Of a stretch of 64,000 bases of DNA, positions 19,414 to 26,934 are shown in pieces. The first letter of the stretch is position 1; each line of letters opens with the position of its first letter. Both the position numbers and the translations under genes were made by a program. Below the pieces are notes generated by a model. The model was not told the origin of the DNA, did no database searches, and saw nothing but the letters and a program-made list of their open reading frames with translations. The stretch comes from Taklimakanibacter albus (GTDB lineage: Bacteria > Pseudomonadota > Alphaproteobacteria > Rhizobiales > Aestuariivirgaceae), in contig NZ_JAENHL010000004.1 in assembly GCF_016595235.1 (NCBI RefSeq), positions 276,343 through 340,342 of the forward strand, given 5' to 3'.

Positions 19414-19447
19414 CGAAAGCCTGCTGACGAAAGTCGGCAGGCTTTCG
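19414..19447 (+). terminator. Hairpin after icd with GAAA tetraloop
   Basis: CGAAAGCCTGCTGAC and GTCGGCAGGCTTTCG pair over 15 positions (one T-G wobble) around a GNRA-type GAAA loop. No U-tract follows (TGTAAG), so it may act mainly as a 3' end stabiliser or processed terminator. Confidence 0.6.
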
Positions 19448-19478
19448 TGTAAGAGGGCTCCGAAAAGAGGAGACGAAC

Positions 19479-19955
19479 ATGGCTCACCCGATCTTCACCG
19501 GCGGCTGTCAGTGCGGCGCGGTGCGTTATCGCATCGAGGGGGCCTTGGGCCGGGCCGGCATCTGCCATTGCCGCATGTGCCAGAAGGCCTTCGGCAGCTG
19601 GGGTGCGGCTCTGGTGTCGGTGCCGGTGGCGCAGCTCACCTGGACGCGCGGACAGCCGTCCGAATTCCGCTCCTCGGCCATCGTGGCGCGCGGCTTCTGC
19701 GCCCAATGCGGCACACCGCTTCACATGAAAGAAGATGGCGACCCCGTTTACGAGATCGCCATCGGATCGCTCGACGAGCCTGAGCGGGTGCCCCCGACCG
19801 AGCAAGCGGGCGTCGAAGCGGAACTATCCTGGTTTAAATCGTTAGGCAGCCTGACCCGCCAGGCGACCGATGATTATCGCAGCCCCGAGGATATGCAGAA
19901 GCTCAGGAGCTTGCAGCACCCTGACCATGATACGGAGACTTGGCCGTCGCGCTGA
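19479..19955 (+). CDS. GFA/CENP-V-type zinc-binding protein
   Basis: This 158-residue cytoplasmic protein is of the glutathione-dependent formaldehyde-activating (GFA) fold. The zinc cysteines are visible in GGCQCGAVRY (residues 9-18), CHCRMCQKAFG (about 29-39) and FCAQCGTPLHM (about 69-79). Family members bind glutathione conjugates or are of unknown role; spontaneous formaldehyde-glutathione activation is not proven for most. The last 53 bases overlap the 3' end of a convergent gene. Confidence 0.88.
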   Translation: MAHPIFTGGCQCGAVRYRIEGALGRAGICHCRMCQKAFGSWGAALVSVPVAQLTWTRGQPSEFRSSAIVARGFCAQCGTPLHMKEDGDPVYEIAIGSLDEPERVPPTEQAGVEAELSWFKSLGSLTRQATDDYRSPEDMQKLRSLQHPDHDTETWPSR

Positions 19956-20190
19956 CCGCAGCGCCCTGGCTCTGCACCATCAAGGCGCGCCGGGCCGCGA
20001 TCTCGGCATGCATGTCCATGATCGCCTTGGAGGCGGTCGTCTCGCAAAGCGACGGCACAAAAGCGTGCAGGAAAGCCGCCGCCGAAGCCTTGAACAGCCG
20101 GCCGCTGAAGGTGAGCGCGAACAGCATGTGCTCGAAAAACCCCTCGCCGACCTTTTCCGGATGATTCAGGAAGATGCGCTGGATGATCAT
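19903..20190 (-). CDS. DUF6356-type small protein
   Basis: This is a 95-residue protein opening MIIQRIFLNHPEKVGEGFFE, the recognisable start of the DUF6356 group, followed by an amphipathic or membrane-associated helix (FSGRLFKASAAAFLHAFVPSLC) and a MHAEIAARRALM segment. No function is known. Its 3' end overlaps the GFA gene by 53 bases on the opposite strand. It is divergent from the Lrp-type gene, with about 110 bases between, so it may be controlled from the same region. Confidence 0.7.
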   Translation of the reverse strand: MIIQRIFLNHPEKVGEGFFEHMLFALTFSGRLFKASAAAFLHAFVPSLCETTASKAIMDMHAEIAARRALMVQSQGAAVSATAKSPYHGQGAASS

Positions 20191-20253
20191 GGGAAACCCT
20201 CAGGCCGAAGTGATTGAATGCGCCCATAATCACACGAGATTTGCGAGAAAACG

Positions 20254-20300
20254 TCCCAAATATTACTGTCAATGATCTCAATATTGGGATAATATCCCAA
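20254..20300. promoter_or_regulatory. Operator array before the Lrp-type gene
   Basis: A perfect 17-base palindrome TTGGGATAATATCCCAA lies at 20284-20300, one base before the ATG. A further half site TCCCAA at 20254 forms a looser inverted pair with TTGGGA at 20284. Placement over the ribosome-binding region suggests autorepression by the encoded Lrp/AsnC protein, with possible effect on the divergent gene. Confidence 0.55.
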
Positions 20301-20301
20301 C

Positions 20302-20757
20302 ATGCTGGACAAAACCGATCGCGCCATCCTGGCCGAATTGCAGGCCGACGCCACCCTCACCATCGATGCCTTGGCCGAGCGCATCCATCTGTCGCGCAAT
20401 GCCTGCTGGCGAAGGGTGAAGCAGCTGGAGGAGACGGGCGTCATCAAAGCCCGGGTGGCGCTGCTCGATGCGGCCAAGCTGGGCCTCGGCCTCACCGCCT
20501 TCATCGCCATCCGCACCGCCCAGCATGAGGAGAAGTGGCTCGAAAAATTCTCCCGCGCGGTGCGTGACTTCCCCGAGATCATCGGCGTCTACCGCACTAC
20601 CGGCGAGACCGACTATCTGCTCCAGGCGGTGGTCAACGACATCGCCGGTTACGACCAGCTCTATAAGCGGCTCATCACCCGCATCGCCCTCACCGACGTC
20701 TCTGCGAGTTTCGTGATGGAGAAGATCAAGGAGACGACGGCTCTGCCACTCGCCTAG
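20302..20757 (+). CDS. Lrp/AsnC-family transcriptional regulator
   Basis: This 151-residue protein has an N-terminal AsnC-type helix-turn-helix (MLDKTDRAILAELQADATLT, LSRNACWRRVKQLEETGVIK; residues 1-60) and a C-terminal RAM/ACT-like domain (about 65-145: GVYRTTGETDYLLQAVVNDI) that binds amino acids and drives octamer formation. The ATG follows a palindromic operator directly, leaving no separate Shine-Dalgarno site. The TAG stop is the first triplet of a repeat element. The target amino acid is not evident from the neighbours. Confidence 0.92.
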   Translation: MLDKTDRAILAELQADATLTIDALAERIHLSRNACWRRVKQLEETGVIKARVALLDAAKLGLGLTAFIAIRTAQHEEKWLEKFSRAVRDFPEIIGVYRTTGETDYLLQAVVNDIAGYDQLYKRLITRIALTDVSASFVMEKIKETTALPLA

Positions 20758-20868
20758 CGCGGGATGCGAAAAAGTGGATGCCGGTTTTTCGCGGGAATCC
20801 CGCGCTAATTTTTGGAATCGATCACGTTCATGAGTTTGGGTTGATTCAACCCAAACTCATCGTGATCG
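20755..20868 (+). repeat. Two-hairpin repeat element, copy 1
   Basis: The first hairpin runs from TAGCGCGGGATGCGAAAAA to TTTTTCGC and CCCGCGCTA; the second is ATGAGTTTGGGTTGA paired with CAACCCAAACTCAT inside ATCACG/CGTGAT. A near-identical copy in the opposite orientation lies at 49339-49450. The leading TAG supplies the stop codon of the Lrp-type gene. Confidence 0.8.
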
Positions 20869-20874
20869 AATAGC

Positions 20875-21681
20875 TCAGGTCACCGTGCCGCGCAGAATAT
20901 CGGCGACGGACTTGCAGGTCGGGATCAGTTGCGCGCAGATCGTCTGCCTTATCGCGCCCACCATCCGGCTTTCCGGTGCCGACAGGCTGATCGCCGCGAT
21001 GGCATTGCCTTTGTCGTTGAAGATCGGCGCCGCGATGCAGCACGAGCCCTCCTCGTCCTCGCCCTCATCGACCGCATAGCCAGTGGCGCGGATGATATCG
21101 AGCTGCTCGAAAAACCGCTCCCGGTCGATCGTGGTTCTGGGCGTGACGCGCGAAAGCAAAACGGGCAGCAGCTTTTCCGCCTGCGGGCGTGGCTGGAACG
21201 CCAGGATGACCTTGCCCAGGGCCGTGCTGTGCAGATGCCCGCCCGAGCCGATCTGCGCCTGCATCCTGAGCGAGCGGCGGCTTTCGATGATATCGAGATA
21301 GAGGATCTCCGACGCCGCGATCACGCCGAGATTCACCGTTTCATTGAAGCGGTCGCGCAGATCGAGGAGATAGGGCCGGCAAACCTGGCGCAGCATTTCG
21401 TAAGGGTTGCTCGAATGGGAGAGCCACCAGAGGCCGATGCCGGGCCGGTAGCGGTCGGTCGTTGCGTCATGCTCAATGAGGCGTTTGGTGGCGAGACTGC
21501 GCAGATAGCGGAAGACGGTCGTCTTCGGCAGATCCGCCAGCTTGACCAGCTCATTGAGGCTGATCGGCTGGGACGCCTCGCAGACGAGCTGCAGCACCTG
21601 CATCGCCTTGATCACCGGCTGGACGATATAGCGGTCTTCGCCCTCCAGAGGATTGATTGGCGTTTCAGCGTTTCTCTTCAT
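20875..21681 (-). CDS. IclR-family regulator of the sugar-acid region
   Basis: This 268-residue protein has an N-terminal winged helix (about 20-80: VIKAMQVLQLVCEASQPISL, DLPKTTVFRYLRSLATKRLI) and a C-terminal GAF-like effector domain (about 90-265: NLGVIAASEILYLDIIESRR, GHLHSTALGKVILAF, DEGEDEEGSCCIAAPIF). The domain order and the HSTALGK motif are typical IclR. I placed the start at ATG 21681 (MKRNAETP); the frame continues upstream 24 residues without family character. It is divergent from an SDR-epimerase pair. KdgR-like members respond to 2-keto-3-deoxygluconate; boxes of matching type occur here and at 29.8-29.95 kb. Confidence 0.9.
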   Translation of the reverse strand: MKRNAETPINPLEGEDRYIVQPVIKAMQVLQLVCEASQPISLNELVKLADLPKTTVFRYLRSLATKRLIEHDATTDRYRPGIGLWWLSHSSNPYEMLRQVCRPYLLDLRDRFNETVNLGVIAASEILYLDIIESRRSLRMQAQIGSGGHLHSTALGKVILAFQPRPQAEKLLPVLLSRVTPRTTIDRERFFEQLDIIRATGYAVDEGEDEEGSCCIAAPIFNDKGNAIAAISLSAPESRMVGAIRQTICAQLIPTCKSVADILRGTVT

Positions 21682-21695
21682 AAAACAAACTTTTC
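21682..21695. promoter_or_regulatory. Putative IclR-type box between regulator and SDR gene
   Basis: AAAA-CAAACT-TTTC is one mismatch from GAAA-N6-TTTC. It touches the regulator start codon and is followed by CTTGACA, giving TTTTCTTGACA at 21691-21701. The same 11-mer occurs on the minus strand at 29776-29786. Confidence 0.45.
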
Positions 21696-21787
21696 TTGAC
21701 ACGGAACGGAGGCCTATGGTCTGCATAATGTCAGGACTTGCCCTCCAGGGCAAACGCCAGTTCCGGCCCCATCCTTAACAGGCGCAT

Positions 21788-22552
21788 ATGCGTGACCTCA
21801 TCGACAAGCTTGCTCTGGTGACCGGCGGCGCCGGGGGACTGGGCGAGGAGATTTGCTTCGGTCTTGCCGAAGCCGGCGCCCGGGTCATCCTGCATGACCT
21901 TCCGGAGTCTCCCGCCGCGGCGGTGCGCGACCGGATCAACGCGCAAGGATTCCCGCATGCGGTCAAGATCCTCACCGGCGATCTCTCCGATCTCGAAGGG
22001 CTGAAAGCCGCCGTCGGAGCCCTGCTCGACTCTGTTGGGCCGATCGATATCCTGGTCAACAACGCCGCGATCAATCCGCGCGATCCGATCGAGACCTATT
22101 CGCTCGAGCATTTCACCCGCGTGCAGGCGATCAACGCCCATGCCGCCTTCGTGCTCTGTCAGGCGGTCGTGCCGGGCATGAAACAGAGGGGCTCGGGCGC
22201 GATCGTCAATATCGGCAGCCTCACTTTGTCCGGCGCCGTGACCGACATGGTGCCTTACGTCTTCGCCAAGGGATCGCTCCTCGGCCTGACACGCGCATTG
22301 GCGCGGGAGGTCGGCCCCGCCGGCATCCGCGTCAACATGATTTCACCCGGCGCCATCCCGACCGAGCTCGAGCGCCGCGTCTGGGCCGACCGTCTCGCCG
22401 AGATCGACGCCCAGGTGCTGGGACTTCAGTCGCTCAAATATCGCGGCTCCGCCCGCGACGTCGCCGAAGCGGTCCTGTTCCTCGCTTCGCCCCGGAGCCG
22501 CTTCATCACCGGCCACGAGCTGCATGTGAATGGCGGCTGGTATATGGGGTGA
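21788..22552 (+). CDS. Short-chain dehydrogenase/reductase
   Basis: This 254-residue classical SDR shows the NAD(P)-binding TGGAGGLG (residues about 12-19), NNAAIN (about 89-94), the active-site Ser with Tyr-x-x-x-Lys as YVFAKGSLL (Tyr near 157, Lys near 161) and a C-terminal HELHVNGGWYMG. It probably oxidises a hydroxyl of a sugar or sugar acid, given the neighbouring mutarotase-like gene, which starts inside its stop codon (GTGA). The Tyr-x-x-x-Lys reads Y-V-F-A-K, normal for the family. It is divergent from the IclR gene. Confidence 0.88.
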   Translation: MRDLIDKLALVTGGAGGLGEEICFGLAEAGARVILHDLPESPAAAVRDRINAQGFPHAVKILTGDLSDLEGLKAAVGALLDSVGPIDILVNNAAINPRDPIETYSLEHFTRVQAINAHAAFVLCQAVVPGMKQRGSGAIVNIGSLTLSGAVTDMVPYVFAKGSLLGLTRALAREVGPAGIRVNMISPGAIPTELERRVWADRLAEIDAQVLGLQSLKYRGSARDVAEAVLFLASPRSRFITGHELHVNGGWYMG

Positions 22553-23439
22553 CCCACACTATTGGCTGGGACCATGGCCTGCTTGCGGTGGATCGCTTTG
22601 GCGGCAGGCTCGGTCCGGTGCTTTTCGTGCTCCCCGACGGCCGCCAAGTGGCGCCGCTCGCGGTGGCGCCGTGGTTCAGCGAGAAGGTCGACCTTTCGCT
22701 TACACCCCTTTTCCACCGCCTGCGCGGTGAATGGCCATGTGTCCCCTTCGGCAAGGACGTCAGTCATGGTTATAGCGCGTCGCAGGAGTGGGACGTGCTG
22801 GAAGCTTCCGACAGCCGCATCAGGCTCGCCATCGCCTATCCCGACGCTCACCCGATCAGGCGCCTCGAGCGCATCATTCGTCCCCTGCCCGACCGGCCTG
22901 CTATCGACCTCGAGCTGATCATCGATACACGGGAGGACTGCCGGCTTCCGGTGGGCCTTCATCCCACGCTCGGTGCCGGCCCGTGGTTCATCGATCTGCC
23001 GCCCGAAACATCTGTGGCCACCCCGAATTCGATCATTGCCCCGATCGCAAGCGTTCCGACCTCCGATGGCGCATTCATCGACGCCCGTCACTTTCCACCC
23101 GATGTCCCCACCGAGGAACTGCTGCAGGTTCTCGAAGCGAATGGCCGCGTGGGCCTTATCAACAAAGGTGAGGGCTATCGCCTCGACCTCACCTGGAACG
23201 AGGCTCACTTTCCAAGCCTTCTTTTGTGGATCAGCCACCGCGGCTTGATGATGCCGCCCTGGAACGGACGCACCACGATGCTCGGGGTCGAGCCGGTCTG
23301 CTCGGCCTTTGATCTCGGCACCACGGTCGCGCAAGGCGACAACCCGATCAAGGACCGCGGCATCGCCACGACGCTCGCCTTTCGTGCCGGCGAGACTTTC
23401 AGGACGCAATATCGCCTGGCCGCTCAGCCGATACAGTGA
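22549..23439 (+). CDS. Aldose 1-epimerase-like protein
   Basis: This 296-residue protein of the galactose-mutarotase-like fold is beta-rich. It has LRGEWPCVPFGKD near residue 59, VGLHPTLGAGPW near 134 (the expected active-site His) and a late Glu in MLGVEPVCSAFD. It probably equilibrates sugar anomers or recognises a sugar acid. The GTG start overlaps the SDR stop by four bases, so the two are one operon. Exact substrate is not visible. Similar proteins in rhizobial sugar clusters are annotated only as aldose epimerase family. Confidence 0.75.
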   Translation: MTHTIGWDHGLLAVDRFGGRLGPVLFVLPDGRQVAPLAVAPWFSEKVDLSLTPLFHRLRGEWPCVPFGKDVSHGYSASQEWDVLEASDSRIRLAIAYPDAHPIRRLERIIRPLPDRPAIDLELIIDTREDCRLPVGLHPTLGAGPWFIDLPPETSVATPNSIIAPIASVPTSDGAFIDARHFPPDVPTEELLQVLEANGRVGLINKGEGYRLDLTWNEAHFPSLLLWISHRGLMMPPWNGRTTMLGVEPVCSAFDLGTTVAQGDNPIKDRGIATTLAFRAGETFRTQYRLAAQPIQ

Positions 23440-23451
23440 GGAAGCCGCTGA

Positions 23452-24183
23452 TTAAATGGCCCGAACCCGGGCCAGCCGCATGACGGCGTACTCGTCCTTC
23501 CAGCAGACGGCGGCCTGCCAGGCGGCCGATGCCTGTTCGGCAATGTCCCGTGCATCCGCGTCGAGATCGGCAGCATTGTGGGGCAGGTCAAGGTCGAGAT
23601 CGGGGACGTCGACATGTGACTCGTCCCAATCGATGAGCGCGACCTGGTGAGCGGTCATGAGAATATTGCGTGGATTGACGTCACCATGGACGACGCATGT
23701 CGGACGGCCTGCGAGCCGCGCCCAGGCCACCCGGCATCGGGCAACACCCTCGGGCGGCATCGCGGTGAGATCGATGCGTGTCCCCCGGTCAGCTTGCAGC
23801 AGGTCGATGGAGGATCGCCAGCCCGGTCGCTGCGGCCAATCCTGCGTAAGCCGGTGCAGTTCCCGCAGCGTGTCGGCCACGCGACGCCAGTCACCCTCCG
23901 TCTCGGGCGGTCCGCCCGCCAGGCAGCGCATCACCACCAGACCCTCGACGAACAGCCGGCCATCCGTCGTCGGGATAGGCACCGGTACCGTCATTCCGTT
24001 GCGGTCGAGGTGCTGGAGGAGTCCGGTCTCCCAAGCGAGATCGGCGCCGCTCCGCGTGTTAAGACGGGCGACTGCAAGCTGCCCACCGACTTGCACACGC
24101 CAAACATCATTGAGGAGTCCGCTCGTGAGCCGTTCCAGGCGACGAGCATCTTTCCCCCAATGTTCGAGTGCTTCCCATCCCAT
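23452..24183 (-). CDS. APH-family phosphotransferase
   Basis: This 243-residue protein has the aminoglycoside/homoserine-kinase-like fold. The catalytic loop is CVVHGDVNPRNILM (Asp near residue 168) and the metal-binding segment ALIDWDESHVDVPDLDL (Asp near 185). The N-terminus LERLTSGLLNDVWRVQVGGQ is the nucleotide-binding lobe, shorter than in many relatives. ATG 24183 follows an in-frame TGA immediately, so the start cannot be further upstream. No resistance role should be assumed; such proteins phosphorylate many small molecules. It is convergent with the epimerase gene. Confidence 0.75.
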   Translation of the reverse strand: MGWEALEHWGKDARRLERLTSGLLNDVWRVQVGGQLAVARLNTRSGADLAWETGLLQHLDRNGMTVPVPIPTTDGRLFVEGLVVMRCLAGGPPETEGDWRRVADTLRELHRLTQDWPQRPGWRSSIDLLQADRGTRIDLTAMPPEGVARCRVAWARLAGRPTCVVHGDVNPRNILMTAHQVALIDWDESHVDVPDLDLDLPHNAADLDADARDIAEQASAAWQAAVCWKDEYAVMRLARVRAI

Positions 24184-24332
24184 TCACAAGACTTTCAAGG
24201 CTTCAGATCAGGTGGGCAAGGATATCGTCGACGACGCTCGGGACGTACCGGTTCCTGATGCCCATAGGCGCCATTTATCACGGCTTTCAATCTGGCGAAA
24301 CGAGACGCTCATGCCAAAAGATGCGTCAGCGC

Positions 24333-25949
24333 CTAATCGACGCCCTTCATGATCGAAACGGCTCGCGAGGCGAGCGCCATCGTCGGCGCGTTGGTATTGG
24401 CGGTCACGATCTTCGGCATCACCGAGGCATCGACCACCCGGAGCCTGTCGATCCCGCGCACGCGCAGCTCGGGCGTCACCACCGCGTCGTCATCCTTTTC
24501 CCGGCCCATCCGGCAGGTGCCGACGGGATGATAATCCGTCTTCACCGTGCGGCGCATATGCTCATCGATCGCCGCGTCATCCGCCGCACCAGCACCCGGC
24601 AGAATCTCCTTGGTCACCACATCGCGCAGCGGCCGCGCCGCCAGGATCTCGCGCGCCACCCGCATGCCGTCGCGCAGATGCCGCATGTCGTCCGGATGGC
24701 CGAGATAATTCGGGTTGACCAGCGGCAGGTCGCGCGGATCGGCGGAGCGCAGGCGCAGCCAGCCCGTGGCGCGCGGCCGCATCAGCACCGCATGTAGCGT
24801 GACGCCGTCGATATCGGGCACGCCCCGCACATCCTCGTCGATATAGCTCGTCTTCGGCACACACCAGATCTGGACGACCGGATCGCCGCTGCCATCCTCC
24901 GGCACGTGGAAGGAGCAGGCCTCGACGCCGGTGGTGGTGATGCGCCCGCGCCCCAGCAGCAGATATTCGATACCATTGGCGATCTTGCGCAAGCCCTGAT
25001 CCTGGCGGAAATAGCCATAATTGCCGGGCGCCGCCGCCGCGATCGGCGCGCCGCAATGGTCCTGCAGGTTGTTGCCGACGCCGGCGAGATCAGCCTCGAC
25101 CTTGATCCCGAGCTTGCCGAGCGCATCCGCCGGCCCAATACCGGACAGCATCAGCAGCTGCGGCGAAGTGAGCGCGCCCGCCGCCAGGATCACCTCGCCG
25201 TCGGCGCGCGCCTGCTGTCGGCCTCCGGCAACCAAATAGTCGACGCCGACCGCGCGGCCCCGCTCTATCACGATGCGCTCGGCCCGGGCGCCGGTGACGA
25301 TCTCGAGATTGCGATTGCCGCGGATCGGCGTGATGAAGGCATCGACCGCGCTGCAGCGGCGTCCGCCGCCTGTCGTCACTTGCGGATAGCCGACACCGGC
25401 CGGCGCACCGTTGTTGAAATCGGGCGTGTAAGCGACGCCCATGCCCTGCAGCGTGCGCACATACTTGTGGCTCATCTCGCAGATGAAGCCCGGATCCGAG
25501 ACCCGCAACGGCCCATACGCGCCATGCCAGCCATTGTTGAATTTCTGGTTGCCCTCGAGACGCATGAAATGCGGCAGGATCTTCCGCCATGACCAGAGAT
25601 CGCTCCCGGTCATGTCGCCCCAGATGTCGTAATCGGCGGCGCGCCCGCGCATATAGGCCTGCGCATTGATGCTGCTGCCGCCGCCCAGCACCTTGCCTTG
25701 CGGGATCATCTGCACCCGCCCGCCGAGCTGTACCTGCGGCACGGTGAAATGCTGGGTGAAATATTTCGTGCCGCCGAGGATCTGGCTGAAGCCGGCCGGT
25801 ACTTTGAGTATCCAGTCCTTGTAATCGCCGCCCGCTTCGAGAAGGAGCACCCGCGCGCCGAATTCCGCAACCAGCCGCGATGCGGCGACACAGCCGGCGC
25901 TGCCGCCGCCAACGACGATATAGTCGTAGGTTTTCGCCGCCGCCACCAT
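24333..25949 (-). CDS. GMC-family FAD oxidoreductase
   Basis: This 538-residue alcohol or sugar oxidoreductase resembles choline dehydrogenase. The FAD-binding VVGGGSAGCVAASRL (residues about 12-26) is N-terminal, with GKVLGGGSSINAQAYMRG (GMC signature 1, about 84-101) and GALTSPQLLMLSGIG (signature 2, about 258-272). The catalytic His is expected at 474 in DYHPVGTCRMG and Asn near 518-520 in ANTNAP. Its ATG overlaps the stop of the preceding gene by one base, so it is last in the four-gene operon from 29723. A hydroxyl of the sugar-derived substrate is the likely target. Confidence 0.92.
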   Translation of the reverse strand: MVAAAKTYDYIVVGGGSAGCVAASRLVAEFGARVLLLEAGGDYKDWILKVPAGFSQILGGTKYFTQHFTVPQVQLGGRVQMIPQGKVLGGGSSINAQAYMRGRAADYDIWGDMTGSDLWSWRKILPHFMRLEGNQKFNNGWHGAYGPLRVSDPGFICEMSHKYVRTLQGMGVAYTPDFNNGAPAGVGYPQVTTGGGRRCSAVDAFITPIRGNRNLEIVTGARAERIVIERGRAVGVDYLVAGGRQQARADGEVILAAGALTSPQLLMLSGIGPADALGKLGIKVEADLAGVGNNLQDHCGAPIAAAAPGNYGYFRQDQGLRKIANGIEYLLLGRGRITTTGVEACSFHVPEDGSGDPVVQIWCVPKTSYIDEDVRGVPDIDGVTLHAVLMRPRATGWLRLRSADPRDLPLVNPNYLGHPDDMRHLRDGMRVAREILAARPLRDVVTKEILPGAGAADDAAIDEHMRRTVKTDYHPVGTCRMGREKDDDAVVTPELRVRGIDRLRVVDASVMPKIVTANTNAPTMALASRAVSIMKGVD

Positions 25950-26920
25950 CAGCGCTCCCCAACAGGCCGCGTCGCCTGGTCCAGGCCACGCAGATAGCCG
26001 ATGGCGAAGAGATGTCCCTGTATCGCATAGCCTTCGGGCCCTTCGCCTGCATCGGTGGCGAGCAGCGGCGCGTGATCGCTGCGCAGATAGCCGTCGAAGC
26101 CGATCTCATGCAGCTTGCGGAACACCGCGATCAGATCGGTCTGACCGTCATCGGGAAATGTCTCGATGAAATCGGTGCCCGTGCCGGAGATGTCGCGCAC
26201 ATGCACATAGGGAATGCGCTCCCGGTAGCGCTCGATGAGAGCGGTGATATCGGCACCCATCTCGGCGAAGCAACCGATGCAGAAGGTGATGGCATTGGCG
26301 GGGCTCGCCGAGATCGCCAGCAAACGATCGAAACTCTCCTGCCGGTCCATGATCCGCTCGAGCCCACAGAGCGGCGAGAGCGGCGGATCGTCGGGATGCA
26401 TGGCGAGCTTGACGCCGGCCGCTTCCGCCGCCGGCACGACCGCTTTCAGGAAACGTTCGAGATTGTCCCACATGCGCTCGCGTGGAATCGCCGCCTCGTC
26501 ATGCGGCATTGTCTGCGCCGTCACGTCGCTCAGGCGGAAGCCGCTGGTGCGGGCGCCCCCCCGCGTCGTCGCATCGAAGCGGGTGCGCACCACCATGGCG
26601 TCCTCGCTCACCTGTGGCATGAAATTATAAGCGATCACTTCGACGCCGAGCCGGCCGAGATGACCGATGATGCGCTTATAACGTTCGATCTGCTCATCCG
26701 CCCCCTCCTTGCCCATCACGATGCGGTCGATCGCCGGTCCCTGCTCGGCAATTTTCCACGGCAGGTCATGACGCTCATAGATGGCGCGGATCTCTTTCAA
26801 CGCCGCGAGATCGCCCGGCAGGTCCTGCATGTCGTAATGGACGGCAAAGTCGCCTCCCAGTTGCCTCAGCGCCTTGAGGCGCTTTTCATTCGGCGGCGTG
26901 ACGACCATGGACAGCTTCAT
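25949..26920 (-). CDS. Mannonate dehydratase family protein (UxuA-like)
   Basis: This 323-residue TIM-barrel protein resembles UxuA, which dehydrates D-mannonate to 2-keto-3-deoxygluconate. Shared segments are GVEVIAYNFMP (about 94), KLAMHPDDPPLSPLCGLERI (about 173-192), ITFCIGCFAEMGAD with a metal-site Cys, YVHVRDI and the late YLRSDHAPLL. It is shorter than E. coli UxuA (394), so specificity may differ. It lies 14 bases after the MlrC gene and overlaps the GMC gene by one base. The pathway product fits the KdgR-like boxes nearby. Confidence 0.8.
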   Translation of the reverse strand: MKLSMVVTPPNEKRLKALRQLGGDFAVHYDMQDLPGDLAALKEIRAIYERHDLPWKIAEQGPAIDRIVMGKEGADEQIERYKRIIGHLGRLGVEVIAYNFMPQVSEDAMVVRTRFDATTRGGARTSGFRLSDVTAQTMPHDEAAIPRERMWDNLERFLKAVVPAAEAAGVKLAMHPDDPPLSPLCGLERIMDRQESFDRLLAISASPANAITFCIGCFAEMGADITALIERYRERIPYVHVRDISGTGTDFIETFPDDGQTDLIAVFRKLHEIGFDGYLRSDHAPLLATDAGEGPEGYAIQGHLFAIGYLRGLDQATRPVGER

Positions 26921-26934
26921 AGGGGCTCCTCAGT

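Noticed and set aside
23452-24183. APH-fold gene as an antibiotic-resistance gene
   Set aside because: Only the general kinase motifs are visible; the fold covers many metabolic kinases, so resistance is not supported.
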